This document shows positions 25,111 through 32,682 of a stretch of DNA of 34,162 bases, piece after piece (position 1 is the first letter of the stretch; each line of letters starts with the position of its first letter). Source of the DNA: an uncultured Eubacteriales bacterium (GTDB lineage Bacteria > Bacillota > Clostridia > Oscillospirales > Oscillospiraceae); assembly GCA_949289455.1 (NCBI GenBank), contig CASEOA010000012.1, forward strand, positions 1 to 34,162, read 5' to 3'. The position numbers and the translations under genes are program-made. Below the pieces are notes generated by a model. The model searched no databases. It worked only from the letters and a program-made list of their open reading frames with translations, and was not told the origin of the DNA.

Positions 25111-25799
25111 CAGAAATTCCGCGCCGCCATACGCTGCTCCGCCTCTCCAGAGCCGGGGAGGAGTCCCTCTGGCTCCGCAGAGAGACCGTCTACCCCGATC
25201 CCGCCGCCTGGGAGGCGGTTTGGGAGCGATTCCGCGGCATCCCTGTGATCACCCGGCGGCGGGCCGCCCCCGGGGAACTGATTCCTGTGGGGGTATCTCT
25301 CCCCATCCGGCGGGACGGCGGGCGATGGCGCATGGCCTCACAGGTGCCTTTGGACGGGGTAACGCAGGCCATTTCCGCCGTACAGGCGGCGGAAATGTGC
25401 GCAGAAGGCTCTTTGCCCTTCAGCCGCCTGATGGCGCACTTGCTCCGTCAGGCACCCCGGTATGGGGCCGCGGCGGGCCTGTTCGGCTCCGCCGCCCTGG
25501 AGACGGTTACGGGTCTGCCCTACTGCCACGCCGGTTCCGATCTAGACGTACTGCTCCTGCCCCAAGAGGACGCAGATCTCCCGGCTCTGGGCGGTTTGCT
25601 GCGCCGGCTGGAGGAGAAATGGGGCCTGCGCATAGACGCGGAGGTGGCCCTGGGCAGTGAGCGGTATGGAAAGCTGGCGGAGCTGCTGTCCGGCTCTGGC
25701 ACCATCCTGGTCAAAGGCGGTTCAGCCCCTGTTTTGTGTTCCACCCGCGCTGTCCTGGCATCTCTGGGCAGCGGCGGTAAATCAATTTTGAAAAAGTGA
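25104..25799 (+). CDS. mdcG: Malonate decarboxylase holo-ACP synthase (phosphoribosyl-dephospho-CoA transferase, MdcG)
   Basis: A 231-aa MdcG-family nucleotidyltransferase. It transfers the 2'-(5''-phosphoribosyl)-3'-dephospho-CoA arm from its triphosphate precursor to the serine of MadE. The catalytic pattern is seen as GLFGSAALETVTGL followed by GSDLDVLL with the two metal-binding Asp, then a further acidic stretch RIDAEVAL. The N-terminal part with IPRRHTLLRL and IPVITRRR matches the family. The ATG at 25104 lies within madH, overlapping its end by 7 bases, with GGAGGAAG upstream. It corresponds to the gene called madK in M. rubra, by position. Confidence 0.88.
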   Translation: MLTEIPRRHTLLRLSRAGEESLWLRRETVYPDPAAWEAVWERFRGIPVITRRRAAPGELIPVGVSLPIRRDGGRWRMASQVPLDGVTQAISAVQAAEMCAEGSLPFSRLMAHLLRQAPRYGAAAGLFGSAALETVTGLPYCHAGSDLDVLLLPQEDADLPALGGLLRRLEEKWGLRIDAEVALGSERYGKLAELLSGSGTILVKGGSAPVLCSTRAVLASLGSGGKSILKK

Positions 25800-25810
25800 G
25801 GTTATCAGTT

Positions 25811-26020
25811 ATGGAAATCAAGGCACGTGTTCCCGGTATGATCGTGGATGTGAAAGTCAATGAGGGTGACCATGTGGAGGTCAAGGACGTCTTGATGGTT
25901 ATGGAGGCCATGAAGATGGAGCAGCCCATCCCCTGCCCTATGTCCGGCGAGGTTGTAGAGCTGCGTGTGGAGAAAGGCGACCGGGTTCGTAGCGGCGACG
26001 TGCTGGCTGTCGTCGAGTAA
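25811..26020 (+). CDS. madF: Biotin carrier protein of malonate decarboxylase
   Basis: A 69-aa biotinyl/lipoyl domain and nothing else. The biotinylation motif EAMKM is complete, with biotin on Lys35, and the mirror-image half (SGEVVELRVEKGDRVRSGD) follows as usual. It shuttles the carboxyl group from MadC/MadD to MadB in the membrane. There is no N-terminal Pro/Ala linker, so it moves as a free small protein. The ATG at 25811 is chosen because GAGG at 25797-25800 has fitting distance; a GTG at 25796 overlaps the end of mdcG. Needs a biotin ligase encoded elsewhere. Confidence 0.94.
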   Translation: MEIKARVPGMIVDVKVNEGDHVEVKDVLMVMEAMKMEQPIPCPMSGEVVELRVEKGDRVRSGDVLAVVE

Positions 26021-26038
26021 ATCTGATCACCGCAGGCT

Positions 26039-26076
26039 GGGCCGCACCGCGCATCATTCGCCGGTGCGGCCCTTTT
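26039..26076 (+). terminator. Intrinsic terminator between madF and the CitG/MdcB gene
   Basis: A perfect 11-bp GC-rich stem (26039-26049 and 26062-26072, GGGCCGCACCG and complement) with a 12-base loop is followed by TTTT. The next gene begins 20 bases later with its own strong ribosome site, so this probably lets only part of the transcripts through. Confidence 0.75.
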
Positions 26077-26095
26077 AGATAGGAGGTAGTTGGCC

Positions 26096-27016
26096 ATGAC
26101 TGCAAATGCGCAATCTGCGGTTCTGGAACAGGAGGCGGCCTTTGCGGCACAGCAGGCCACCCGTAGCCTGCTCTATGAGGTGAGTGTATCCCCCAAGCCG
26201 GGTCTGGTGGATCGCTTTGACAGCGGAGCCCATGCTGATATGGATTTTTTCACCTATTTGGACAGTTCGGTAGCCTTAACCGAATATTTCCGCTTGTCCT
26301 ATCTGGAAGGAGCCTCATCCTCCTGTCTTGCTCCGCCAGCGCTCTTTCCCCATCTGAGGCGGCTAGGTATCCAGGCAGAACAGCAGATGTATACCGCCAC
26401 CAGGGGCGTCAACACCCACAAAGGGATTATTTTTACCCTGGGGTTATTCTGCGGCGGGCTGGGCTGGCTTTCCGGGCGTGGTGAACCTGTGGATGAGGTT
26501 GGGCTGTTGCGTTTGTGCAGCCAGATTGTGACGCCGGAATTTGAACGAGAACTGGGAAAGATTCCTCTCACATCGGCCAGAAGCGGCGGCGAACGTTTTT
26601 ATGCTGCCACCGGCCATTCCGGTATTCGTGGCGAGGCGGCCGCTGGGTACCCCAGCATTGCTTACTGTGGACTTCCTGTCCTTCGGAGCGCTCTGCAACA
26701 AGGATATTCCATCAACGATGCCGGTATCATTGTCCTGCTGGAACTGTTGTGTTGCGTCCACGATTCCAATCTCTTTGTGCGCTGTGGGGAGAAGAAGCAG
26801 CATGAACTGGCTCAGGCGGCCAGAGAAATCCTAGATGCGGAGCAGCTGGATCTTGGGCGGGTAGCACGGCTGAACCAGCGGTGCGTCCGTGACTGGGCCA
26901 GTCCTGGAGGCTGCGCAGACCTGCTTGCTGCAACGCTTTTTTTGCATTTTTATTTTATGAAGCCTGAGAAAATTGGAGAGAACATTTCATCCGAGAAAGG
27001 TAGTTTGGAAAGTTGA
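26096..27016 (+). CDS. mdcB: Triphosphoribosyl-dephospho-CoA synthase (CitG/MdcB family)
   Basis: A 306-aa CitG/MdcB-family enzyme that joins ATP and dephospho-CoA to make the precursor of the carrier-protein arm, which MdcG then attaches. All family blocks are present: EVSVSPKPGLVDRFDSGAHADMD, GVNTHKGIIFTLG, SGIRGEAAAGYPS and the C-terminal SPGGCADLLAATLFL. The ATG at 26096 has AGGAGG 9 bases upstream. Base composition is visibly less GC-rich than the mad genes before it, and it lies behind a terminator, so it may have joined the cluster separately or need only low expression. It completes the set needed for a self-contained malonate decarboxylase. Confidence 0.93.
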   Translation: MTANAQSAVLEQEAAFAAQQATRSLLYEVSVSPKPGLVDRFDSGAHADMDFFTYLDSSVALTEYFRLSYLEGASSSCLAPPALFPHLRRLGIQAEQQMYTATRGVNTHKGIIFTLGLFCGGLGWLSGRGEPVDEVGLLRLCSQIVTPEFERELGKIPLTSARSGGERFYAATGHSGIRGEAAAGYPSIAYCGLPVLRSALQQGYSINDAGIIVLLELLCCVHDSNLFVRCGEKKQHELAQAAREILDAEQLDLGRVARLNQRCVRDWASPGGCADLLAATLFLHFYFMKPEKIGENISSEKGSLES

Positions 27017-27055
27017 ATTCCTTCTACGTAACTGTTTTTCATCAAGTCGGAATCG

Positions 27056-27099
27056 TCCACGCTGTATTGCCTGCCCAGGTACCACAGCGTGGATTTTTT
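27056..27099 (+). terminator. Intrinsic terminator ending the malonate operon
   Basis: Perfect 10-bp arms TCCACGCTGT (27056-27065) and complement (27084-27093) with an 18-base loop are followed by six T. It is a textbook terminator 40 bases after the last mad gene. Confidence 0.85.
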
Positions 27100-27132
27100 G
27101 TAGCCACCTTCCTTGTATACTCACATTCTTGA

Positions 27133-28059
27133 GAGGAAAGGGAATATCATATCCTGACCAACGAGAAATACTGCGGGGACGTCCTGCTCCAGAAAACATT
27201 TATCGCCGACTGCATCAGCAAGAAGGTCATTCCCAACACCGGGCAGCTCCCCAAATACCTGATTCAGAACCATCATGAGGGTATTATCAGCCGGGAGACC
27301 TTCGACGCCGTTCAGTTGGAGATGGCCCGGCGGAACGCCAAAGCGGGCGCCACGAGAAAGAGCACCCCCACCGGCCGGGGCAAGTACAGCGGCAAGTATG
27401 TGTTGAGCAACCTGCTGTTCTGCGGAGAGTGCGGGACAGCCTACCGGCGGTGCGTGTGGACCCAGCACGGGGTCAAGCGCCCGGTGTGGCGGTGCGTCAG
27501 CCGGCTGGACTACGGGAAGAAGTTCTGCACCCAGTCCCCCACCCTGGACGAGGAACCGCTCCAGCAGGCCGTCCTGGCCGCCGTCAACGCCGTCATGCTG
27601 GACCGCGACACCCTGGCCCGGCAGCTCGCCGCCGTCATGGAGTGGGAGCTGGCCCCGGTGCTGGGGGAGAGCATGAGCCTTGCGGACATCGACCGTGCCC
27701 TGGAGGAATTGAGCGGCCAGTTCAACAGCCTGCTGGCGGAGGCGTCCGACACCCCCGGTGCGGACTACACGGATCGGTTCCGGGAGCTGTCCGAGTCCAC
27801 CGCCCGGCTCAAAGAGAAAAAGGCCCGGATGGAGGATATCTACCAGGAACAGGGGCAGGTGCAGAAACGCCTGTTGGCGGTGTCCGCCGCTATGGGGCAC
27901 ATGTCGGCGGCGCTGACAGAGTGGGACGAGGAGGTCATCCACCAGCTGCTGGAGAAAGTAACGGTGCTCTCCCGGGAGAAGATCCGGGTGACCTTCCGGG
28001 ATGGCCGAGAGATCGAGCAGTCAGTCAATCAGCCCAAAAGGAGATGTATCACGGCATGA
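27133..28059 (+). pseudogene. 5'-truncated large serine recombinase (resolvase/TnpX type)
   Basis: The C-terminal 308 residues of a large serine recombinase. An in-frame TGA at 27130 bounds the open part. The fragment begins in the Recombinase domain (LTNEKYCGDVLLQKTFIADC, HHEGIISRETFDAVQLEMARR), continues with the zinc-ribbon (LLFCGECGTAYRR with the later Cys residues) and a long coiled coil (about 27700-27900). The catalytic N-terminal resolvase domain with the active serine is absent; the DNA upstream is the malonate operon and its terminator. So it cannot recombine on its own. The first possible internal ATG is at 27316. It marks the remains of an integrative element whose cargo follows, sharing an ATGA overlap with the next gene. 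Confidence 0.9.
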
Positions 28060-28805
28060 AGATCTTCGCTACAGGCGACACCCACGGAAACTTCGAGCGG
28101 TTCCGCCCGGAATACTTCCCGGAGGGCCGGGAGCTCACCAAGGAGGATGTGGTGCTCCAGCTGGGAGACTTTGGAGGCGTATGGTTCGGGGATGAACGGG
28201 ATCATGAGGCCCTGGACTGGCTGGAGGGGCTGCCCTTCACCGTGGCCTTCGTCTCGGGGAACAACGAAAACTACGACGCCTTGGCCCAATTCCCGGTGGA
28301 GCTCTGGCAGGTTGGCAGGGTGCAGTCCGTCCGGCCCCATGTGCTCCACCTGATGCGGGGACAGGTCTATGAACTGGCTGGGTTTACCTTCTTCACCATG
28401 GGCGGGGCGGCCTCCCACGATATCGAGGATGGGATCCTCAGCCTGGACGACCCCAACTTCGAGCGGAAATACCGGATACTGCAGCGAAAAGAGCGGGCCC
28501 GGTTCCGCATCGACCATCTGTCCTGGTGGAAAGAGGAACTGCCCTCAGAGGGGGAATACGCGGAGGCCAGACGAAACCTGTACGCCCATGGCTGGGCGGT
28601 GGACTACGTCCTCACCCACTGCGCCCCCACCGGCATTGCCCTCCAGTTCTCCCGGCACAACGCGGCGGACCACCTGACGGACTTCCTCCAGGAGATCAAA
28701 GACAATGCCCAATACAACTACTGGCTGTTTGGACACTACCATGACAACAAAGCCATTGATGCCAAGCACATTCTCATGTGGGAACAGATTGTGCAGATTT
28801 TATAG
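28056..28805 (+). CDS. Calcineurin-like metallophosphoesterase
   Basis: A 249-aa metallophosphoesterase with all metal motifs: GDTHGN (Asp8, His10), QLGDFGGVW, SGNNEN, LTHCAPTG and FGHYHDN. Such enzymes hydrolyse phosphomonoesters or diesters, sometimes nucleotides. The start at 28056 overlaps the recombinase stop (ATGA) and has AAAAGGAG 12 bases upstream; an ATG at 28044 touches that site and is less likely. It is frequently found as cargo in clostridial integrative elements, to my memory. Its target here is unknown. A big terminator hairpin follows directly. Confidence 0.88.
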   Translation: MKIFATGDTHGNFERFRPEYFPEGRELTKEDVVLQLGDFGGVWFGDERDHEALDWLEGLPFTVAFVSGNNENYDALAQFPVELWQVGRVQSVRPHVLHLMRGQVYELAGFTFFTMGGAASHDIEDGILSLDDPNFERKYRILQRKERARFRIDHLSWWKEELPSEGEYAEARRNLYAHGWAVDYVLTHCAPTGIALQFSRHNAADHLTDFLQEIKDNAQYNYWLFGHYHDNKAIDAKHILMWEQIVQIL

Positions 28806-28807
28806 CA

Positions 28808-28861
28808 GAAGGCCGCAAGGGAAAGGGCGGCGGTTCCGCCGCCCTTTCCTTTGCGGCCTTC
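28808..28861. terminator. Long terminator hairpin after the metallophosphoesterase gene
   Basis: An almost perfect stem of about 26 bp covers the whole interval, starting GAAGGCCGCAA and ending TTGCGGCCTTC, with a very short loop near TTCC. It lies 3 bases behind the stop codon. Confidence 0.8.
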
Positions 28862-28930
28862 CACCTGAATGGGTGCTTCTGTCATAGCACAAAATGAAGA
28901 TGGTGACCTCAGTAGAACTCGATAAATGTA

Positions 28931-28982
28931 TTGCTTTTGTGCGTACGTTCGAGTATACTTATAACTAGTAAGGTATAAGTAT
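28931..28982 (+). promoter_or_regulatory. Promoter and probable operator of the toxin-antitoxin pair
   Basis: TTGCTT (28931-28936) and TATACT (28954-28959) are 17 bases apart. An inverted repeat with 9-bp arms (ATACTTATA at 28955-28963, TATAAGTAT at 28974-28982) overlaps the -10 box and the start of transcription, as expected of an operator bound by the RelB-type antitoxin. Confidence 0.6.
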
Positions 28983-29013
28983 TACTGAGCTGATCTCGAA
29001 AGGAGTCTTTCAT

Positions 29014-29316
29014 ATGGCAAAGTCTGCAAATCTGTATGCACGCATTGAACCGGAGGTGAAGGAGCAGGCAGAGGCGATCCTGAACGCTCTGGGTATTCCG
29101 GCGTCCAACGCTATCACCATGTTCTACAAGCAGGTTATCCTGCAGCGGGGCTTGCCTTTCGAGGTGAAGCTGCCTGAACATCCGCTGGATGTCAGCCGTA
29201 TGACTGTGGAGCAGATTGACAGCGAACTGGAAAAAGGCTATTCCAAAATGAATGCGGGTCAGTCTATTCCGGCGAAACAGGCCTTTGACGATATCCGTGG
29301 AGAACTCGCTGTATGA
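29014..29316 (+). CDS. relB: RelB/DinJ-family antitoxin
   Basis: A 100-aa antitoxin of the RelB/DinJ family. The N-terminal ribbon-helix-helix is evident (AKSANLYARIEPEVKEQAEAIL, then GIPASNAITMFYKQVI), and serves DNA binding and autoregulation. The C-terminal part with AKQAFDDIRGEL would wrap the toxin. AAAGGAG lies 12 bases before the ATG. Its stop overlaps the toxin start by four bases, a normal arrangement for a toxin-antitoxin operon. The region is less GC-rich than its surroundings, in keeping with horizontal arrival. Confidence 0.9.
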   Translation: MAKSANLYARIEPEVKEQAEAILNALGIPASNAITMFYKQVILQRGLPFEVKLPEHPLDVSRMTVEQIDSELEKGYSKMNAGQSIPAKQAFDDIRGELAV

Positions 29317-29639
29317 TTTATCAGATAACCCTGACGCCAGAAGCACAGCGTGACTTGCGGACGATTTACCGTTATATCGCGGTGAGCTTACAGTCGGTAC
29401 AGAACGCAACAGGGCAGCTTAACCGGTTAGAGGAGAACATCCTCAGTCTGTCCAAGATGCCGGAGCGGTTCCGCGTATACGACCGGGAGCCATGGCACAG
29501 CCGAAACCTGCGGGTAATGCCGGTAGACAACTACCTTGTGTTCTACATTCCAAACCATCAAGAGAAAACTGTCACGGTGATCCGAATTATGTACGGCGGT
29601 CGGGATGTTGATACCCAGCTTTACGGATCTTCAATGTGA
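29313..29639 (+). CDS. relE: RelE/ParE-superfamily toxin
   Basis: A 108-aa toxin of the RelE/ParE superfamily, full length, translated from an ATG overlapping the antitoxin stop. Family marks: YQITLTPEAQRDLRTIYRYI at the start, the LEENILSLSKMPERFRVYD middle and the end NYLVFYIPNHQEKTVTVIRIMYGGRD. RelE-type members cut mRNA in the ribosome, ParE-type members poison gyrase; the GGRD ending and helix pattern do not settle which. It stabilises the surrounding mobile DNA in the likely case. Confidence 0.88.
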   Translation: MIYQITLTPEAQRDLRTIYRYIAVSLQSVQNATGQLNRLEENILSLSKMPERFRVYDREPWHSRNLRVMPVDNYLVFYIPNHQEKTVTVIRIMYGGRDVDTQLYGSSM

Positions 29640-29678
29640 GAAGTTTGTCGCCAAAACGCAGAAGGGGGTGACCGGGGC

Positions 29679-31199
29679 GTGAAGGAAAAGTGCTATGTCT
29701 GCTGTGATCTCAAGAGCTTTTATGCCTCGGTAGAGTGCGTGGAGCGGGGGCTGGACCCCATGACCACCAACCTGGTGGTAGCGGACAAACGGCGGACGGA
29801 AAAGACTATCTGCCTGGCCGTGACCCCCTCCCTGAAAGCCTACGGCATCTCCGGCCGGGCCCGGCTCTTCGAGGTGGTGCAGAAGGTAAAAGAAGTCAAC
29901 CTCCGGCGGCAGCGGCAGGCCCCGGGCCGGCAACTCACCGGCGCCTCCTGGCACGACCCGGATGTGCGGAGCAACCCCTCCCTGGCGCTGGACTACCTGG
30001 TGGCCCCGCCCCGGATGGCCCACTACATCGACTGGAGCACCAAAATTTACAGCGTCTATCTGAAATACATCGCGCCGGAGGACATCTTCCCCTACAGCAT
30101 CGACGAGGTATTCATGGACGTGACCAACTACCTGGACACCTACCACATGACGGCCCGGGAGCTGACCCGGACGATCATCCTGGATATTCTCAAGACCACC
30201 GGCATCACCGCCGCAGCGGGCATGGGTACCAACCTGTACCTGGCCAAGGTGGCCATGGACATCGGGGCCAAGCACGTGCCGGCGGACGAGTACGGCGTGC
30301 GTATCGCGGAGCTGGACGAGGGGAGCTACCGGCAGCTGCTGTGGGGCCACCGCCCCATCACCGACTTCTGGCGGGTGGGCAGGGGCTACGCCGCAAAACT
30401 GGAGGCCCACCGGCTATACACCATGGGGGACATCGCCCGGTGCTCCATCGGCAAGCCCACGGACTACCACAACGAGGAACTGCTGTACAAGCTGTTCGGG
30501 GTCAACGCGGAGATTTTGATCGACCACGCCTGGGGCTGGGAGCCCTGCACCATCGCGGACGTGAAGGCCTACAAGCCGGAGCACAAGAGCATCGTCTCCG
30601 GCCAGGTGCTCCAGTGCCCCTATGACTTTGACAAGGCCCGGCTGGTGGTGCGGGAGATGGCGGACGCCCTGGCGCTGGAGCTGGTGGACAAGGGTCTGGT
30701 GACCAATCAACTGGTGCTCACTGTGGGCTACGACCGGGAGAACCTGGACGATCCGCGCCGCCGCCAGAGCTACTACGGCCCGGTGACCACCGACCGTTAC
30801 GGGCGGAGCATCCCCAAGCACGCGGTAGGGACGGAGAACTTCCCCTACACCTCGTCCGCCAATGACCTGCAAAAGGCAGCGGCCACCCTCTATGACCGAA
30901 TTGTGGACAAGAACCTGCTGATCCGCCGTCTGAGCATCAGCGCCAACAAGCTGCTGGACGAGGGGGAGGCCCCCAAAGGACACGAGGCGGAACAGCTGAA
31001 CCTGTTCACCGACTACGCCGCCAGAGAGGCGCGGGAACAGGCGGACAAGGCCGCCCACACCCGGGAGCGGAAGCTCCAGGAGGCCATGCTGGGCATCAAG
31101 AAACGGTATGGCAAGAACGCCATCCTCAAGGGGATGAACCTGGAGGAGGGCGCCACGGCCAAAGAGCGCAATCAGACGATTGGAGGGCATCAGGCGTGA
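29679..31199 (+). CDS. Y-family (UmuC/DinB-type) DNA polymerase of mobile elements
   Basis: A 506-aa Y-family lesion-bypass polymerase of the UmuC/ImpB/MucB group. Catalytic motifs are intact: CDLKSFYASVE (first Asp) and PYSIDEVFMDV (Asp-Glu pair), followed by the GITAAAGMGTNLYLAKVAMDIGAK palm/finger part and a C-terminal little-finger domain with INKHAVGTENFPYT-like features. The start is a GTG at 29679 with AAGGGGG upstream. Copies of this size are common on clostridial plasmids and integrative elements, paired with a YolD-like gene, as here. The last 80 residues are Lys/Glu-rich and may bind a partner. Confidence 0.9.
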   Translation: MKEKCYVCCDLKSFYASVECVERGLDPMTTNLVVADKRRTEKTICLAVTPSLKAYGISGRARLFEVVQKVKEVNLRRQRQAPGRQLTGASWHDPDVRSNPSLALDYLVAPPRMAHYIDWSTKIYSVYLKYIAPEDIFPYSIDEVFMDVTNYLDTYHMTARELTRTIILDILKTTGITAAAGMGTNLYLAKVAMDIGAKHVPADEYGVRIAELDEGSYRQLLWGHRPITDFWRVGRGYAAKLEAHRLYTMGDIARCSIGKPTDYHNEELLYKLFGVNAEILIDHAWGWEPCTIADVKAYKPEHKSIVSGQVLQCPYDFDKARLVVREMADALALELVDKGLVTNQLVLTVGYDRENLDDPRRRQSYYGPVTTDRYGRSIPKHAVGTENFPYTSSANDLQKAAATLYDRIVDKNLLIRRLSISANKLLDEGEAPKGHEAEQLNLFTDYAAREAREQADKAAHTRERKLQEAMLGIKKRYGKNAILKGMNLEEGATAKERNQTIGGHQA

Positions 31200-31618
31200 G
31201 CGGGCCATACGACGACATCATAAACCTTCCGCATCCCACCTCTCAGCGGCACCCCCGGATGCCCATCCGCGACCGGGCCGCCATCTTCAGCCCCTTCGCC
31301 GCCCTGAGCGGCCACGGGGCTGCCATCGCGGAGACCGCCCGGCTGACGGAGCGGCGGATCGAGCTGGACGAGGACACCAGGGCGGAGCTGGATCGGCGGC
31401 AGGCCATCCTGCTGGGGCACATAGACGAGCAGCCGGAGGTCACAATTACCTGGTTCCAGCCGGATGAGCGAAAAGACGGTGGGGCCTACCTCACCGCCAC
31501 CGGCCGGCTGAAGAAGCTCCGGGAACTGGAACGGCTCTTGGTTTTGGCAGACGGGACAGAGATCCCGCTGGAGGATGTGGTGGCCCTGGAGAGCGGCATC
31601 TTCCAAACACTCATATAG
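31196..31618 (+). CDS. YolD-like protein
   Basis: A 140-aa protein of YolD-like type. Marks are the N-terminal YDDIINLPHPTSQRHPRM followed by RAAIFSPFAALSGHGAAIAETARLT, the typical opening of YolD proteins that accompany UvrX/UmuC-type polymerases. It starts with a GTG at 31196, overlapping the polymerase stop by four bases (GTGA), so it is translated together with it. YolD proteins are thought to act as UmuD-like partners. A hairpin terminator lies just behind. Confidence 0.85.
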   Translation: MSGPYDDIINLPHPTSQRHPRMPIRDRAAIFSPFAALSGHGAAIAETARLTERRIELDEDTRAELDRRQAILLGHIDEQPEVTITWFQPDERKDGGAYLTATGRLKKLRELERLLVLADGTEIPLEDVVALESGIFQTLI

Positions 31619-31620
31619 TT

Positions 31621-31671
31621 GACCGCAAAAGGGAGCACAGCGCAGTAAGCGTTGTGCTCCCTTTCGCGGTC
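31621..31671 (+). terminator. Hairpin terminator after the YolD-like gene
   Basis: An extended stem (GACCGC plus AAAGGGAGCACA paired with their complements, one mismatch) spans the interval with a 12-base loop. A TTT run lies within the descending arm and only a weak T-tail follows, so efficiency is uncertain. Confidence 0.65.
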
Positions 31672-31710
31672 AGGTCAAATCAGGCGCGGGGCGCCGGAAA
31701 GGAGAACCCA

Positions 31711-32682
31711 ATGAACATCAGAAAACCAACCGATTACAGCGCCATGTACAGGGCGCTGGATCAGCTCATGGGGGCGGAGCTTCCGCAGATGGAGCTGTAC
31801 TTCGAGATTGGCAGGGCCGTCTGCTCCCGCCCGGAGAAGGGCGCGGCGGTGATGGCCGCTGAGTACCTCCAGGCAAACTACCCCGGGGGCAGGGGCTTCT
31901 CCCCCCGCAACCTGCGCCGGATGCGGGAGTTCTACCGCGCCTATGCCGACAATCCTGAGCTGAGGGAACTGGCCCTGAAGCTGGGCTGGACGCAGAATGT
32001 GGCCATCCTGGAGGGCTGTGAGAGCTTCGACGAGCGCACATGGTATCTCCGGGCTGCGCTGGAGCACCGCTGGACCAAGGCGGAGCTGTTGGGGCAGATC
32101 CAGGCCGGAGTTTGGCTGCAATCCACACTCGACGAACAGCCGGATTCCTGCTATACTGAGGGAAATACAGTGTGTGTGGAGTGTCTGGAGCATGAAGAAG
32201 ATCCTTTTTGTGTGTCATGGAAATATTTGTCGGAGCCCGATGGCCGAGTATGTGATGAAGGATTTGGTGCAGAAGGCGGGGCTGGAGAACCAATTCCAGA
32301 TTGCCTCGGCGGCCACCAGCCGGGAGGAGATCGGCAATCCGGTCTACCCGCCGGCCCGGCGGAAGCTGGCGGAGCACGGCATCTCCTGCGGCGGCCACGC
32401 CGCCCGCCAGCTCCGCAACAGCGACTACGAGGAATACGACCTGCTTATTGGGATGGACAGGGCCAACCTCCGCAAAATGTACCACATCTGCGGCGGCGAC
32501 TTCAACGACAAGATGCACCTCCTGATGGAATACGCCGGCCACCCGGAGCAGGAGGTGGCCGATCCCTGGTATACCGACGACTTCGATGCTGCTTGGCGGG
32601 ATGTGCTGGCGGGCTGTCAGGGACTGTTGGATCAAATCATCGCACAAGGAGGGTGAGCGCATGGCGTCAAAGAAGCCCATGA
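31711..32682 (+). pseudogene. Truncated DUF1016 (YhcG-type) gene running into the phosphatase gene
   Basis: From the ATG at 31711 (AAAGGAGAA upstream) about 150 codons encode a DUF1016 N-terminal domain: YEIGRAVCSRPEKG-like start, SPRNLRRMREFYRAY, LGWTQNVAIL and WYLRAALEHRWTKAELLGQI. A full protein would continue with a PD-(D/E)XK nuclease domain, but from about 32190 the frame is an out-of-frame reading of the overlapping phosphatase gene until a stop at 32682. So the gene seems cut off by a deletion, with an accidental tail. A short functional DUF1016 N-domain protein with a random tail remains possible. Confidence 0.65.
32192..32656 (+). CDS. Low-molecular-weight protein tyrosine phosphatase
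   Basis: A 154-aa LMW-PTP with the N-terminal P-loop CHGNICRSPMAEYVM (nucleophile Cys8, Arg14 by count) and the C-terminal DPWYTDDF holding the general acid Asp. These enzymes dephosphorylate tyrosine or, in some bacteria, protein arginine. The ATG at 32192 lies inside the frame of the truncated DUF1016 gene; a GGAG stands 10-15 bases upstream. Full length and undamaged. It ends 4 bases before the KilA-N gene, so both probably share a transcript. Confidence 0.92.
   Translation: MKKILFVCHGNICRSPMAEYVMKDLVQKAGLENQFQIASAATSREEIGNPVYPPARRKLAEHGISCGGHAARQLRNSDYEEYDLLIGMDRANLRKMYHICGGDFNDKMHLLMEYAGHPEQEVADPWYTDDFDAAWRDVLAGCQGLLDQIIAQGG

Noticed and set aside
27316-28059. A functional 247-aa recombinase starting at the internal ATG
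   Set aside because: Homology clearly continues upstream to 27133 and the catalytic resolvase domain is missing, so this is a truncated gene.
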